Source: Paraburkholderia haematera (GTDB lineage: Bacteria; Pseudomonadota; Gammaproteobacteria; Burkholderiales; Burkholderiaceae). From it: 64,000 nucleotides of DNA. Numbering within the stretch: position 1 is the first letter of the stretch; the number at the start of each line of letters is the position of its first letter. Position numbers and translations under genes: made by a program. Under the pieces are notes generated by a model. That model saw only the letters and a program-made list of their open reading frames with translations, searched no databases and was not told the origin of the DNA. The DNA lies in assembly GCF_905220975.1 (NCBI RefSeq), contig NZ_CAJNBK010000001.1:620001-684000 (forward strand). The letters run 5' to 3'. Shown in pieces: positions 46,205 through 55,586 of this stretch.

Positions 46205-47293
46205 ATGAGTATTGATCGGGCTTTGGTCGACGCAGCCCTCGCGGCCGTCACTGACCCCAACACGGGCAAGCCCTACGCGGCTGCGAAGAACATCAAGAAC
46301 GTGACCGTGGAGGGTGACACGGTTAGCCTCGAGGTGGTACTCGGCTATCCGGCCAAACGGCAATTTGAAGCGGTCCGCACGCAATTCGCCGACGCGCTGA
46401 AGGCCGTTCCCGGCGTGGCGAACGCACGCGTCGAGGTGTCCCAGAACATTGCAGCGCACACCGTGCAGCGCGGCGTCAAACTGTTGCCGAGCGTTAAGAA
46501 CATCGTCGCGGTGGCGTCGGGCAAGGGCGGGGTCGGCAAGAGCACGACCGCCGTGAACCTCGCGCTGGCACTGGCGAGCGAAGGCGCGTCGGTCGGCATT
46601 CTCGATGCGGATATCTACGGCCCCTCGTTGCCGATGATGCTTGGGATTACCGGCCGTCCCGAATCACCCGACGAAAAGTCGATGAACCCGATGACCGGCC
46701 ATGGCCTGCAGGCCAATTCGATCGGTTTTCTGATCGAGCAGGACAACCCGATGGTGTGGCGCGGCCCGATGGCCACCTCGGCGCTCGAACAGTTGCTGCG
46801 GCAGACCAACTGGCAAGATCTCGACTACCTGATCGTCGACATGCCGCCGGGCACCGGCGACATTCAGCTGACCTTGTCGCAGCGCGTGCCGGTGACGGGC
46901 GCCGTGATCGTCACGACGCCGCAGGACATCGCGCTGCTCGACGCGAAGAAGGGCCTCAAGATGTTCGAGAAGGTCGGCATTCCAATCCTCGGCATCGTCG
47001 AGAACATGGGTATGCATATCTGCTCGAATTGCGGCCACGCAGAGCACATCTTCGGCGCGGGCGGCGGCGAGCGGATGGGCAAGGAATATGGTGTCGACGT
47101 GCTCGGCAGCCTGCCGCTCGATATCGCTATCCGTGAGCAGGCCGACTCGGGCAAACCCACCGTCGTGGCGGACCCGGAAGGGCGTATCGCCGGGATTTAC
47201 CGGTCGATCGCGCGCAAGGTTGCGATCCATATCGCCGAACGGGCACGCGACATGACCTCGAAGTTTCCCAGCATCGTCGTGCAGAACACCTGA
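46205..47293 (+). CDS. apbC: Iron-sulfur cluster carrier protein (Mrp/ApbC)
   Basis: P-loop ATPase that carries and delivers Fe-S clusters. The 362-residue protein has an N-terminal DUF59/MIP18-like domain (about 1-85). A deviant Walker A GKGGVGKST is near residue 103-111, IVDMPPGTGD near 208, and the cluster-binding CSNC (MHICSNCGHAEH) near 265. I start at ATG 46205 rather than the GTG two codons earlier. Fe-S enzymes in this window such as IlvD and CysH are possible clients. Confidence 0.95.
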   Translation: MSIDRALVDAALAAVTDPNTGKPYAAAKNIKNVTVEGDTVSLEVVLGYPAKRQFEAVRTQFADALKAVPGVANARVEVSQNIAAHTVQRGVKLLPSVKNIVAVASGKGGVGKSTTAVNLALALASEGASVGILDADIYGPSLPMMLGITGRPESPDEKSMNPMTGHGLQANSIGFLIEQDNPMVWRGPMATSALEQLLRQTNWQDLDYLIVDMPPGTGDIQLTLSQRVPVTGAVIVTTPQDIALLDAKKGLKMFEKVGIPILGIVENMGMHICSNCGHAEHIFGAGGGERMGKEYGVDVLGSLPLDIAIREQADSGKPTVVADPEGRIAGIYRSIARKVAIHIAERARDMTSKFPSIVVQNT

Positions 47294-47424
47294 GTCGCCA
47301 TTCGGATGAGGGGCCAAAGCGGGGCCAAGGCGTCAATCTGCGCCTGGTCTCGCGGTATCATGTCGACTTCACAGGTTCGGCTCGGCGGCCGCAGGGGCGG
47401 CCACCAGGCCGGCAAGAGGATCGC

Positions 47425-47958
47425 ATGGGAAAACGAATCGACGGGCAGGCGGTGTATGCGTTCATCGTCCTGGCTGCCAGCAGCGTGCTGTTATGCGGCT
47501 GCAGCACGTTCCTGAGGCCACAGGAAAAGCGTGCCGACGCGCAGTTGCTGCCCACCGTGGGCAATCAGGCGCGCGGCCTCGTCACGTTCATCGAGCGTTC
47601 GGACGGCGTGCAGGTCACCTACAATCTGACGGGCTTGCCGCCCAATAGCGACCACGCCTTGCAAGTGCACGAGCGCGGCGACTGCAATGCCGCCGACGGC
47701 TCCAGCGCCGGGCAGGTGTTCTCGCCGGCGGCCGAGCGTCTGAAAGCAGGTGCCCGGGTCGAAGGCGATCTCGGCAACATCCACGCGGACGCAAATGGCG
47801 TGGCCACCGGCTTCATCGTTGCGCCGGACGTGTCTCTCGACGGTATCCGCTCGGTGTTGCAACGCGCAGTCCTGTTGCATCACGACGCGACCGACCCTTA
47901 TGCGTATCCGCAGCATGGCGCGGGTCCCGCGCTCGCGTGCGGGCTGATTCGCCAATGA
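47425..47958 (+). CDS. Cu-Zn superoxide dismutase-like lipoprotein lacking most metal ligands
   Basis: A 177-residue SodC-fold protein with a lipoprotein-like signal ending LLCGC (Cys26). The SOD landmarks are recognisable but altered. The HVH copper pair reads Q80-V-H82, the bridging His of GGHFNP is Val98 (AGQVFSP), and the two zinc His before GDLGN are absent. Asp115, the C-terminal His152 and the disulfide pair Cys87/Cys172 remain. It is therefore unlikely to dismutate superoxide and may have a binding or structural role. Similar proteins appear conserved in Burkholderia-type genomes. Confidence 0.85.
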   Translation: MGKRIDGQAVYAFIVLAASSVLLCGCSTFLRPQEKRADAQLLPTVGNQARGLVTFIERSDGVQVTYNLTGLPPNSDHALQVHERGDCNAADGSSAGQVFSPAAERLKAGARVEGDLGNIHADANGVATGFIVAPDVSLDGIRSVLQRAVLLHHDATDPYAYPQHGAGPALACGLIRQ

Positions 47959-48183
47959 GCCTTGGGCGCTTCGCCATCGGGCCACAGGCGCGGCACCCTT
48001 CTCGTGATCGCGTAAAATAAGCCCCTTTCGCGGGGGCACCCAGTTGGGGCGCCAGGTCCGCTGGCCACCGCAGCAAGGACACGCGGCCCTGGCCCGTAGC
48101 GGATTGAGCCGAAAGCCGTGCCCGGTACCCACCGGGTTGTTACCCGTCACACACCTGTCACTCAAGTCGAGCAGCGTTCATCT

Positions 48184-48753
48184 ATGACTATCAAATCCGA
48201 CAAGTGGATCCGGCGCATGGCCGCGTCGCACAACATGATCGAGCCGTTTGCACCCGATCAGGTCCGCGTCTCCGAAGACGGCCGGAAGATTGTCAGCTAC
48301 GGCACGTCGAGCTACGGCTACGACATCCGTTGCGCCGACGAATTCAAGATCTTCACCAATATCAACTCGACCATCGTCGATCCGAAGAACTTCGACGAGA
48401 AGTCGTTTGTCGACTTCAAGGGCGATGTTTGCATCATCCCGCCGAATTCGTTCGCCCTGGCTCGTACGGTTGAGTATTTCCGCATTCCGCGCAGTGTCCT
48501 GACCGTGTGTCTGGGCAAATCCACCTACGCGCGGTGCGGGATCATCGTCAACGTCACGCCGTTCGAGCCGGAATGGGAAGGGCACGTTACGCTCGAATTC
48601 TCAAATACGACACCTTTGCCTGCGAAAATCTACGCGAACGAAGGCGTCGCTCAAGTGCTGTTTTTTGAAAGCGACGAAATTTGTGAGACGTCGTACGCGG
48701 ATCGCGGCGGCAAATATCAAGGTCAGCACGGCGTCACGTTGCCCAAGACGTGA
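48184..48753 (+). CDS. dcd: dCTP deaminase
   Basis: Converts dCTP to dUTP for thymidylate synthesis. The 189-residue protein starts at ATG 48184 ([22 protein letters not shown]); the frame is open 22 codons up, but that part is not family-like. The trimeric dUTPase-like fold motifs are ILNRTSQ-free but include [21 protein letters not shown] with the catalytic Arg and Glu, and [15 protein letters not shown]. Behind it lies a hairpin terminator that runs directly into the ribosome binding site of the decarboxylase gene. Confidence 0.96.
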
Positions 48754-48788
48754 CGTCGGCAGCGTACTGACCCACCAGCTATTCGGGT

Positions 48789-48825
48789 GACCGCTGCTTA
48801 GTCAAATGCAGCGGTCGTTCTTTTT
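48789..48825 (+). terminator. Terminator/attenuator-like hairpin between dcd and the decarboxylase gene
   Basis: GACCGCTGC and GCAGCGGTC form a perfect 9 bp stem with a 10-base loop, followed by GTTCTTTTT. The T run directly adjoins the GGAGA ribosome binding site of the next gene, whose ATG is at 48838. A promoter cannot fit after it. Confidence 0.8.
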
Positions 48826-48837
48826 GGAGAATCGCCC

Positions 48838-51123
48838 ATGAAGTTTCGTTTTCCCGTCGTCATCATCGACGAAGATTTTCGCTCCGAGAACATCTCGGGT
48901 TCCGGCATCCGGGCTTTGGCCGAGGCCATCGAGAAAGAAGGCGTGGAAGTGCTCGGGTTGACGAGCTATGGCGATCTGACTTCGTTCGCGCAGCAGTCGA
49001 GCCGCGCGTCGTGCTTCATCCTGTCGATCGACGACGACGAGCTGCTGCCGTACGCCGAGAACGTGGTGGTTGAAGGCGAGACACCGGAGTTGGCTGCCGC
49101 GATCATCGCGCTGCGCGGGTTCGTGACGGAAGTGCGCCGCCGCAACGCGGATATTCCGATCTTCCTGTACGGCGAAACGCGCACCTCGCGCCACCTGCCG
49201 AACGACATCCTGCGCGAACTGCACGGCTTCATCCACATGTTCGAGGACACGCCGGAATTCGTCGCGCGCCACATCATCCGCGAAACCAAGGTGTATCTGG
49301 ATTCGCTCGCGCCGCCGTTCTTCAAGGAACTGGTGCAGTACGCAGATGAAGGCTCGTATTCGTGGCATTGCCCGGGGCACTCGGGTGGCGTGGCGTTCCT
49401 GAAGAGCCCGCTTGGCCAGATGTTCCACCAGTTCTTCGGTGAGAACATGCTGCGTGCCGACGTGTGTAACGCCGTCGACGAACTCGGCCAGCTGCTCGAC
49501 CACACGGGTCCGGTCGCGGCGTCCGAGCGCAACGCCGCGCGCATTTTCAGCGCCGACCACGTGTTCTTCGTGACCAACGGCACGTCGACTTCGAACAAGA
49601 TCGTCTGGCATGGCACGGTGGCGCCGGGCGACATCGTGCTGGTGGACCGCAACTGCCACAAATCGATCCTGCACGCGATCACGATGACCGGCGCGATTCC
49701 GGTGTTCCTCACGCCGACGCGCAACAACTTCGGCATCATCGGCCCGATTCCGCGCAGCGAGTTCGAACCGGAAAACATCAAGAAGAAGATCCTGGCGAAT
49801 CCGTTCGCCCGTGAAGCGCTCGCAAAGAATCCGAACCTCAAGCCGCGCATTCTGACCATCACGCAGAGCACGTACGACGGCGTGATCTACAACGTCGAGA
49901 TGATCAAGGAAATGCTCGGCGACTGGCTCGATACGCTGCATTTCGACGAAGCGTGGCTGCCGCACGCCGAGTTCCACGAGTTCTATCAGGACATGCACGC
50001 GATCGGCGCGGGCCGTCCGCGGATCGGCGCGCTGGTGTTTGCGACGCATTCGACGCACAAGTTGCTGGCCGGTATTTCGCAGGCTTCGCAGATCGTCGTG
50101 CAGGATTCGAAGAACAGCCGCTTCGACAAGCATCGCTTTAATGAAGCGTATTTGATGCATACGTCCACCAGCCCGCAGTACGCGATCATCGCCTCGTGCG
50201 ACGTGGCCGCGGCGATGATGGAAGCGCCGGGCGGCCCGGCGCTGGTGGAAGAATCGATTGCCGAAGCGCTCGATTTCCGCCGCGCGATGATCAAGGTCGA
50301 CGCCGAATACGGCGATGACTGGTTCTTCAAGGTGTGGGGCCCGGAGCAGTTCGCCGAAGAAGGCATCGGCTCGCGCGAAGACTGGGTTCTGCGTCCGAAC
50401 GACGCGTGGCACGGTTTCGGTCCGCTCGCCGAAGGCTTCAACATGCTTGACCCGATCAAGGCGACCATCGTCACGCCGGGTCTGGACATGGACGGTGGCT
50501 TTGGCGAAACGGGTATTCCCGCTGCGATCGTCACGAAGTATCTGGCCGAGCACGGCATCATCGTCGAAAAGACTGGCCTGTATTCGTTCTTCATCATGTT
50601 CACGATCGGCATCACCAAGGGCCGCTGGAATTCGATGGTCACCGAACTCCAGCAGTTCAAGGACGACTACGACAACAACCAGCCGTTGTGGCGCGTGCTG
50701 CCCGAATTCGTCGCGCATCATCCGATGTACGAGCGCGTCGGTTTGCGCGACCTGTGCCAGCAGATTCACAGTGTCTACCGCGCGAACGACATTGCACGCC
50801 TGACGACCGAGATGTACCTGTCGAGCATGGAGCCGGCGATGAAGCCGTCCGACGCGTTCGCCAAGCTCGCGCACCGCGAGATCGACCGGGTACCGATCGA
50901 CGAACTCGAAGGCCGCGTCACGTCGATCCTGTTGACGCCGTATCCGCCGGGCATTCCGCTGCTGATTCCGGGGGAGCGCTTCAACAAGACCATCGTCAAC
51001 TACTTGCGTTTCGCGCGCGAGTTCAACGAGCGCTTCCCGGGTTTCCACACGGATATCCATGGGCTTGTCGGCGAAACCATCAACGGGCGCATCGAATACT
51101 TCGTCGATTGCGTGCGCGCCTGA
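48838..51123 (+). CDS. Orn/Lys/Arg decarboxylase (biodegradative type)
   Basis: PLP-dependent fold-I amino-acid decarboxylase of 761 residues, close in length to acid-induced arginine decarboxylase AdiA (about 755) and longer than most lysine or ornithine enzymes. It has an N-terminal response-regulator-like wing domain (about 1-130) and a large PLP domain with HCPGHSGGVAF-like WHCPGHSGG near 177. The PLP Lys is in THSTHKLLAGISQAS near residue 405. The substrate cannot be fixed by eye. Decarboxylation consumes protons, so acid resistance or polyamine supply are the likely roles. No antiporter gene adjoins it. Confidence 0.92.
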   Translation: MKFRFPVVIIDEDFRSENISGSGIRALAEAIEKEGVEVLGLTSYGDLTSFAQQSSRASCFILSIDDDELLPYAENVVVEGETPELAAAIIALRGFVTEVRRRNADIPIFLYGETRTSRHLPNDILRELHGFIHMFEDTPEFVARHIIRETKVYLDSLAPPFFKELVQYADEGSYSWHCPGHSGGVAFLKSPLGQMFHQFFGENMLRADVCNAVDELGQLLDHTGPVAASERNAARIFSADHVFFVTNGTSTSNKIVWHGTVAPGDIVLVDRNCHKSILHAITMTGAIPVFLTPTRNNFGIIGPIPRSEFEPENIKKKILANPFAREALAKNPNLKPRILTITQSTYDGVIYNVEMIKEMLGDWLDTLHFDEAWLPHAEFHEFYQDMHAIGAGRPRIGALVFATHSTHKLLAGISQASQIVVQDSKNSRFDKHRFNEAYLMHTSTSPQYAIIASCDVAAAMMEAPGGPALVEESIAEALDFRRAMIKVDAEYGDDWFFKVWGPEQFAEEGIGSREDWVLRPNDAWHGFGPLAEGFNMLDPIKATIVTPGLDMDGGFGETGIPAAIVTKYLAEHGIIVEKTGLYSFFIMFTIGITKGRWNSMVTELQQFKDDYDNNQPLWRVLPEFVAHHPMYERVGLRDLCQQIHSVYRANDIARLTTEMYLSSMEPAMKPSDAFAKLAHREIDRVPIDELEGRVTSILLTPYPPGIPLLIPGERFNKTIVNYLRFAREFNERFPGFHTDIHGLVGETINGRIEYFVDCVRA

Positions 51124-51125
51124 CG

Positions 51126-51872
51126 ATGCGGGTAGTGACGTCTCTGCTCGGCGTTGACGGCTGGCGGCGCGCGTTTGGCGCGCTGGCCGTGGCGTCGGTG
51201 ATGTCGGTGGCGGTGGCGGTGCTCGGCATCGTGCCGCTTCAGGCGCATGCTGAGGTCGCCGCCGCTGACCCGATCGACGCGTCGATGCGTACGTGTCTGG
51301 CGCGCAGCGACATGTCGTCGACGGTGGGGCAGGTGCAGTGCATGGACAACGCGCGAATCGGCTGGAAGGCAGCGTTGGACACTGCGTGGCAGCAGCTTCA
51401 GACGAAGTTGCCGCCGGCGCAGCGCAAGCAGTGGGAAAAGAGCCAGGCAAGCTGGCTGGCCTCGCGCGATGACGAGAAGCCCTTGCTGAGTGCGGTGTTC
51501 GCGACGACGCGCGGCACGATGTATGCGCTGGCCGAAGCCGATATGCAATTGCAGCCGGTGCGTGATCGCGCGCTGGCGCTGCGCAGCGCGGCGGCGAAGG
51601 TCAGCGCGGGCGGCGACCCGCCGCATCGGCCACGAGCGTGTAACGCCGACGCGCAATGTGAACACGCGATGTTCGATCTGAACCGCTATTACCGCCGCTT
51701 GCAGGCGAAGATGCCGGTGCGCTCGCGCTCTGCACTCACGCGCGCTCAAAAGGCCTGGACCGCGTACCTCAACGCCACGACGCCGGTGGTCGATGAACGT
51801 AGCCGTATCGATATCATCGGCGCACGGGTGGCGACGCTCAAGCGCCTGTCGGAGACGGTTGGCAACAACTGA
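51126..51872 (+). CDS. LprI-like (DUF1311) exported protein
   Basis: A 248-residue exported protein beginning 2 bp after the decarboxylase stop, so probably cotranscribed. A signal peptide or anchor (residues about 15-40, ending LQAHA) is followed by two Cys-containing repeats. In the first, C...QVQCMDNARIGWKAALDTAWQ matches the lysozyme-inhibitor LprI N-terminal/DUF1311 pattern. The second, CNADAQCEHAMFDLNRYYRRLQ, repeats it. Two copies in one chain make this longer than usual. Lysozyme inhibition is a family label only. Confidence 0.8.
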   Translation: MRVVTSLLGVDGWRRAFGALAVASVMSVAVAVLGIVPLQAHAEVAAADPIDASMRTCLARSDMSSTVGQVQCMDNARIGWKAALDTAWQQLQTKLPPAQRKQWEKSQASWLASRDDEKPLLSAVFATTRGTMYALAEADMQLQPVRDRALALRSAAAKVSAGGDPPHRPRACNADAQCEHAMFDLNRYYRRLQAKMPVRSRSALTRAQKAWTAYLNATTPVVDERSRIDIIGARVATLKRLSETVGNN

Positions 51873-51883
51873 GTGCTCGCGCC

Positions 51884-52810
51884 TTACGTGAGCACATAGG
51901 CTTCGGTTTGCGACAAGGGCCGCGCAAGTGCCGGCTCCCCCAGCAGGTCGCGCATGGCGTCTTCGATACTGAGCGACATCGCTTCGAGCGCGAGGTCGTT
52001 GTCGTCGGTGCCGAACGGCTCTTCGATCTGCGAGGCGATTGCTTCGTGCGCCATGAAGGTGTACGCGACGAACACCGCGAAGACCGGCGTGAAGATCCCG
52101 ATGCTGTCGACTAGTCCAAACGGCAGCGACGCGCAGAAGAAATACACCGTGCGGTGAATCATCACCGAGTAGGCGAAGGGCAGCGGCGTCGACACGATGC
52201 GCTCGCAACCGCCGATCACGTCCGATAGGCCATTCAGATTTCGATCGAAGGCGAGCACCGCCATGGGATCGATTGCGCCCGCTTGCGCGTGGCGCTGGAC
52301 CCATTCGCCTAGCCAGAGCATGAGCGTTGCCGGTTTGTAGCGCGACGCCATGACGCTTTCGAATAACGGTTTCGGCAGGCGCGCGACGAGGTCTTCGCGC
52401 GGGTCGCTATTGCGAAGCTGGTGACGCAACGCATGGGGGATCGTACTGAGGACCGCTGTGAATGTCTCGATTTCTGCTTTGGGCAATGGCTTGTTTGGTA
52501 GCGTGATTGCCTGGCGGGTGAGCGAGCGTGCTTCGTTCTGCAGTTGGCCCCACAGTTTGCGGGCTTCCCACCAGCGGTCGTAGCTAGCGTTGTTTCTGAA
52601 GCCCAGAAAGACGGCTAAGGCGATGCCGACTAGCGAGAATGGGGCGGTGGTGTTGAGATTGAGCGAGACCGGCAGCAGGTGGTCGTGAGCGGCCACGGCG
52701 ATGATCGCGATGCAGAAGATCAGGAAGAGGCGCGGCAGGAGCTGCGGGAGGACCGAGCCGCGCCAGGCCAGCAGCATGCGGAACCAATGGAGATGTGGGC
52801 GGATGATCAT
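51884..52810 (-). CDS. Bestrophin-like (YneE/UPF0187) ion channel protein
   Basis: A 308-residue inner-membrane protein of the bacterial bestrophin family. It begins MIIRPHLHWFRMLLAWRGSVLP and has the hallmark FRNNASYDRWWEARKLWGQL near residue 70-90. Hydrophobic segments lie near 25-45, 58-70 and 210-250, with the ANDREEA-like region replaced by the PFGTDDNDLALEAM segment. Relatives form pentameric cation or anion channels. It is transcribed leftward, away from palindromic element B, whose left end lies about 60 bp upstream of the start. Confidence 0.88.
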   Translation of the reverse strand: MIIRPHLHWFRMLLAWRGSVLPQLLPRLFLIFCIAIIAVAAHDHLLPVSLNLNTTAPFSLVGIALAVFLGFRNNASYDRWWEARKLWGQLQNEARSLTRQAITLPNKPLPKAEIETFTAVLSTIPHALRHQLRNSDPREDLVARLPKPLFESVMASRYKPATLMLWLGEWVQRHAQAGAIDPMAVLAFDRNLNGLSDVIGGCERIVSTPLPFAYSVMIHRTVYFFCASLPFGLVDSIGIFTPVFAVFVAYTFMAHEAIASQIEEPFGTDDNDLALEAMSLSIEDAMRDLLGEPALARPLSQTEAYVLT

Positions 52811-53020
52811 GGAGTTGGGCTTTCTGCCTTCGGCGGTGGAGTTTCTATTATCGCTGTTTGCGTGCCTGGCGCTTGTTTGTCTGTGTGCCTGCGGCGTTGG
52901 CCTTTCCTTGATTTGTTATTGGTTTATTGGCGTCGTCCCTGTGTCTGTATACCTACGGTGTTGGCCTTTCCTTGTTTTGTTTGTGGTCTATTAGCGTTCG
53001 CCCCTGTGCGGGGCAGGCAC

Positions 53021-53055
53021 CTACTTTTCTTTGCCTGCCGCAAAGAAAAGTAGGC
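53021..53055. terminator. 15 bp stem hairpin in left arm of element B
   Basis: CCTACTTTTCTTTGC and GCAAAGAAAAGTAGG with a CTGCC loop, identical to the hairpin in element A. Confidence 0.6.
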
Positions 53056-53506
53056 AAAAGAAAGCGGCTCACACCGCTAATTCTTAAGCGGGTCCCCTGG
53101 CTCGGAGGAGGTAGTGGTGCATCTGGAATCTGTGTTCTCGCACATTCGGCGTAAGTGACAAGGCCGTCATACTTCCGTCGGCGCTGCGCGCGCCGACGCG
53201 TCATTCATCGAACCGATCCGTGCGGTTTTGCTCTCGCATTTTAATCGGCACCGCCGCTACTTGCGGGACCGTCTTTTGAGCGCTTGGGCGCCTCGCCGAG
53301 GCGAAGCCGATGGTTCCCACCACGCGCAAAACGAAACCTTAGGTTTCCCAGGCAAACCCCTCCGCGACGCACGCAGTGCGGAGTGGGAGCTGATGAGCCC
53401 TTGTCACTAGCGCCGAATGTGCGAGAACCCAGATTCCAGATGCACCGCTACCGCGACTGTGCGGGGGACCCGCTTAAGAATTAGCGGTGTGAGCCGCTTT
53501 CTCTTG

Positions 53507-53541
53507 CTTACTTCTCTTTGCGGCAGGCAAAGAGAAGTGAG
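53507..53541. terminator. Variant hairpin in right arm of element B
   Basis: CTTACTTCTCTTTGC and GCAAAGAGAAGTGAG around a GGCAG loop. Compared with the other three copies, stem position 2 changed C-G to T-A, position 8 changed T-A to C-G, and position 3 changed T-A to T-G, so all 15 pairs can still form. Confidence 0.65.
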
Positions 53542-53669
53542 TGCCGCCCCGCACAGGGGCAACGCTAATAAACCACTAACAAATCAAGGAAAGGCCAAGG
53601 AACCCAGACCAACGAAAGGCCAACGCAGCGACCAAAAAAACAACCCGCCGCGAAGGCCAAAAACACCCC

Positions 53670-55586
53670 TTAATCCCGCGGCGAAGAAGCCGCCCCATGA
53701 CTTAACCAATCAAGCACAGCAGTAGCATCATCATCCGCGCCCTGTCGCGCCTTAGCGACCGTCTCAGCCACATCCTCGCTAGGCATAGCCCGCCGAATCG
53801 CCACACCCACAGCAAGAATATCGATCATGACGAGATGCAAAATCCGCGAAATCATCGACAACTGCGACTCGCGAATTTCAATGTGATCGGTCTCCAAAGC
53901 CACCGTAGCCCGCTTGGCCAGCGGCGTATTGCTGGACGTAATGGCAATCACCTTGGCCCCCGCCTGCATGGCGACATCCAGCACACGCAATAGCTCAGGC
54001 GCACGTCCGGACTTGGAGACCGCAACAATCACATCGCCCTTGCCAAGCAACGCAGCAGACGCCGCCTGCATATACAGATCCCCATAGGCAATCGTCGGAA
54101 TGCCAAACCGGAAGAACTTGTAATGCGCATCCTGCGCGACGATGTTCGAATTGCCGAGCCCATAAAACTCGATTCGCCGCGCGCCGTTCAACAGATCGAT
54201 GGCCCGCTCGACCTGGTCGAAATTCAAATGCTCACGCAACTGAAGAATCGCGGAAATCGTATTGTCGAGCACCTTCGCGCCAAAGTCCGTCGCGGTATCG
54301 CCCAGATGCACCTGGCTATGACTCACCGGAATCGTGCCGGTCAAACCGGTCGCCAGCTTCAGCTTGAAATCCGACAATCCCTGGCAGCCAAGCGAGCGGC
54401 AAAAGCGGATCACCGTCGGCTGACTCACGTCGGCCTTGCGCGCGATATCCACAATCGGATCGTTGATGATCGAGCGCGGATGATTCAACGCGAGATCGGC
54501 CACGCGGCGCTCGGCCGGCGTCAGCGCATCGCGCATCTGGCGAATCCGCTCGAACACGGCCGATGAACTGCCGCCCGCGCGGTTCGACAACTGCTCCGCG
54601 AGAATCGCCGAAACCCCCAGAAACGCCGGGTATTCAGCGGTAATCACATAGGTCGGCACGCTCTGTAAATACGCCTCGAAGCGGCCCTTTGCCTCGAACC
54701 GTTTGCGAAACGACGAACGCGCGAAGAATTCGCCTAGCCGCGGCACGACACCGCCGCCAATATAGATGCCGCCCAATGCGCCGAGCGTCACCGCGATATT
54801 GCCCGCGAATGTACCGAGAATCCCGCAGAACACATCGACGGACTCGGCCGCGAGCGGCTCGCCTTCCATCGCGCGTTTGACGATCTCGACCGTGTCGACG
54901 TTTGCCGCCACACGCTTCTTGTCGCGGCCCGCCAGCGCACGGTAGATCACTTCGATGCCGGGGCCCGCCGCCACACGCTCGAACGAAACGTGCGACCACT
55001 TCTTGCGCGCGTAGTGCAGCACGATGTCTTCGCGCTCGTCGGCCGGCGCGAAGGTAGCGTGGCCGCCTTCACTGCCAAGCGCGATCCAGCGGTCGTCGGC
55101 CGGAATCAGGCCGGATACGCCCATGCCGGTGCCCGGGCCGAGCAGGCCGATCACGCTGTTCGGACGACGCGAGCCGCCGCCTACTTGTACACGCTGTGCA
55201 TCGGTCAGGCCGGGAAGGGCCATGGCCAGCGCGGTAAAGTCGTTCACCACCAGCAGCGTGTCGAAGCCGAGCGCGCGGCGCGTGGCTTCGATCGAAAAGC
55301 TCCAGTCGTGGTTGGTCATGCTGACCTGATCGCCGTCGACCGGGTTCGCAATCGCAATCGCCGCGTGATTCACGCGGCCGATCTTGGTGTCCTTCAGATA
55401 CTTCTTGATGACTTCGGCAACGCCAGGATAGTCCGCGCACGGATAGACCTGCACCGAGCCGATTTCGCCGGGGCTGGTTTCGAGCGCGAAGCGCGCATTG
55501 GTCCCGCCGATGTCGGCGAGCAGCCTCGGTCCATCGGCGTGCTGGCTCGCGCCCGGAACAGCCTTAGTTTGCACACCAGTAGACAT
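53670..55586 (-). CDS. glk: Bifunctional glucokinase / HexR-type (RpiR family) regulator
   Basis: A 638-residue fusion. Residues 1 to about 335 are a glucokinase ([15 protein letters not shown] with the phosphate loop, [19 protein letters not shown]). Residues about 340-420 form an RpiR-type helix-turn-helix ([22 protein letters not shown]). Residues about 440-610 are a sugar-phosphate-binding SIS domain ([19 protein letters not shown]). It phosphorylates glucose and senses a sugar phosphate, probably 2-keto-3-deoxy-6-phosphogluconate. It overlaps pgl by 23 bp in the zwf-pgl-glk block, and its probable binding site lies before zwf. Confidence 0.95.
   Translation of the reverse strand: MSTGVQTKAVPGASQHADGPRLLADIGGTNARFALETSPGEIGSVQVYPCADYPGVAEVIKKYLKDTKIGRVNHAAIAIANPVDGDQVSMTNHDWSFSIEATRRALGFDTLLVVNDFTALAMALPGLTDAQRVQVGGGSRRPNSVIGLLGPGTGMGVSGLIPADDRWIALGSEGGHATFAPADEREDIVLHYARKKWSHVSFERVAAGPGIEVIYRALAGRDKKRVAANVDTVEIVKRAMEGEPLAAESVDVFCGILGTFAGNIAVTLGALGGIYIGGGVVPRLGEFFARSSFRKRFEAKGRFEAYLQSVPTYVITAEYPAFLGVSAILAEQLSNRAGGSSSAVFERIRQMRDALTPAERRVADLALNHPRSIINDPIVDIARKADVSQPTVIRFCRSLGCQGLSDFKLKLATGLTGTIPVSHSQVHLGDTATDFGAKVLDNTISAILQLREHLNFDQVERAIDLLNGARRIEFYGLGNSNIVAQDAHYKFFRFGIPTIAYGDLYMQAASAALLGKGDVIVAVSKSGRAPELLRVLDVAMQAGAKVIAITSSNTPLAKRATVALETDHIEIRESQLSMISRILHLVMIDILAVGVAIRRAMPSEDVAETVAKARQGADDDATAVLDWLSHGAASSPRD

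Larger units (their letters stand above)
52870..53636. repeat. Palindromic repeat element B
   Basis: Second member of the element family seen at 4251-5097. The left arm (about 52870-53175) and right arm (about 53395-53636) are inverted copies with the same internal order of blocks as element A, and the centre is also related to that of A (the GCGCGCCGACGCG block and the block ending CGAATGTGCGAGAAC). Here the outer unit GTTGGCCTTTCCTTG appears twice in the left arm (near 52896 and 52959), and GAAAGGCCAA appears twice at the right end. No protein is apparent. It lies between the bestrophin start and the glk-hexR stop. Confidence 0.85.

Noticed and set aside
48802..51450. An 882-codon minus-strand open frame opposite the decarboxylase gene
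   Set aside because: Antisense shadow of a well-supported PLP enzyme with typical shadow composition.
52679..53053. Open frames at the left end of element B (for example 52701-52994, LVCLCACGVGLSL...)
   Set aside because: They are translations of the repeated outer unit joined to the antisense of the bestrophin gene, with no ribosome binding site or protein-like composition.
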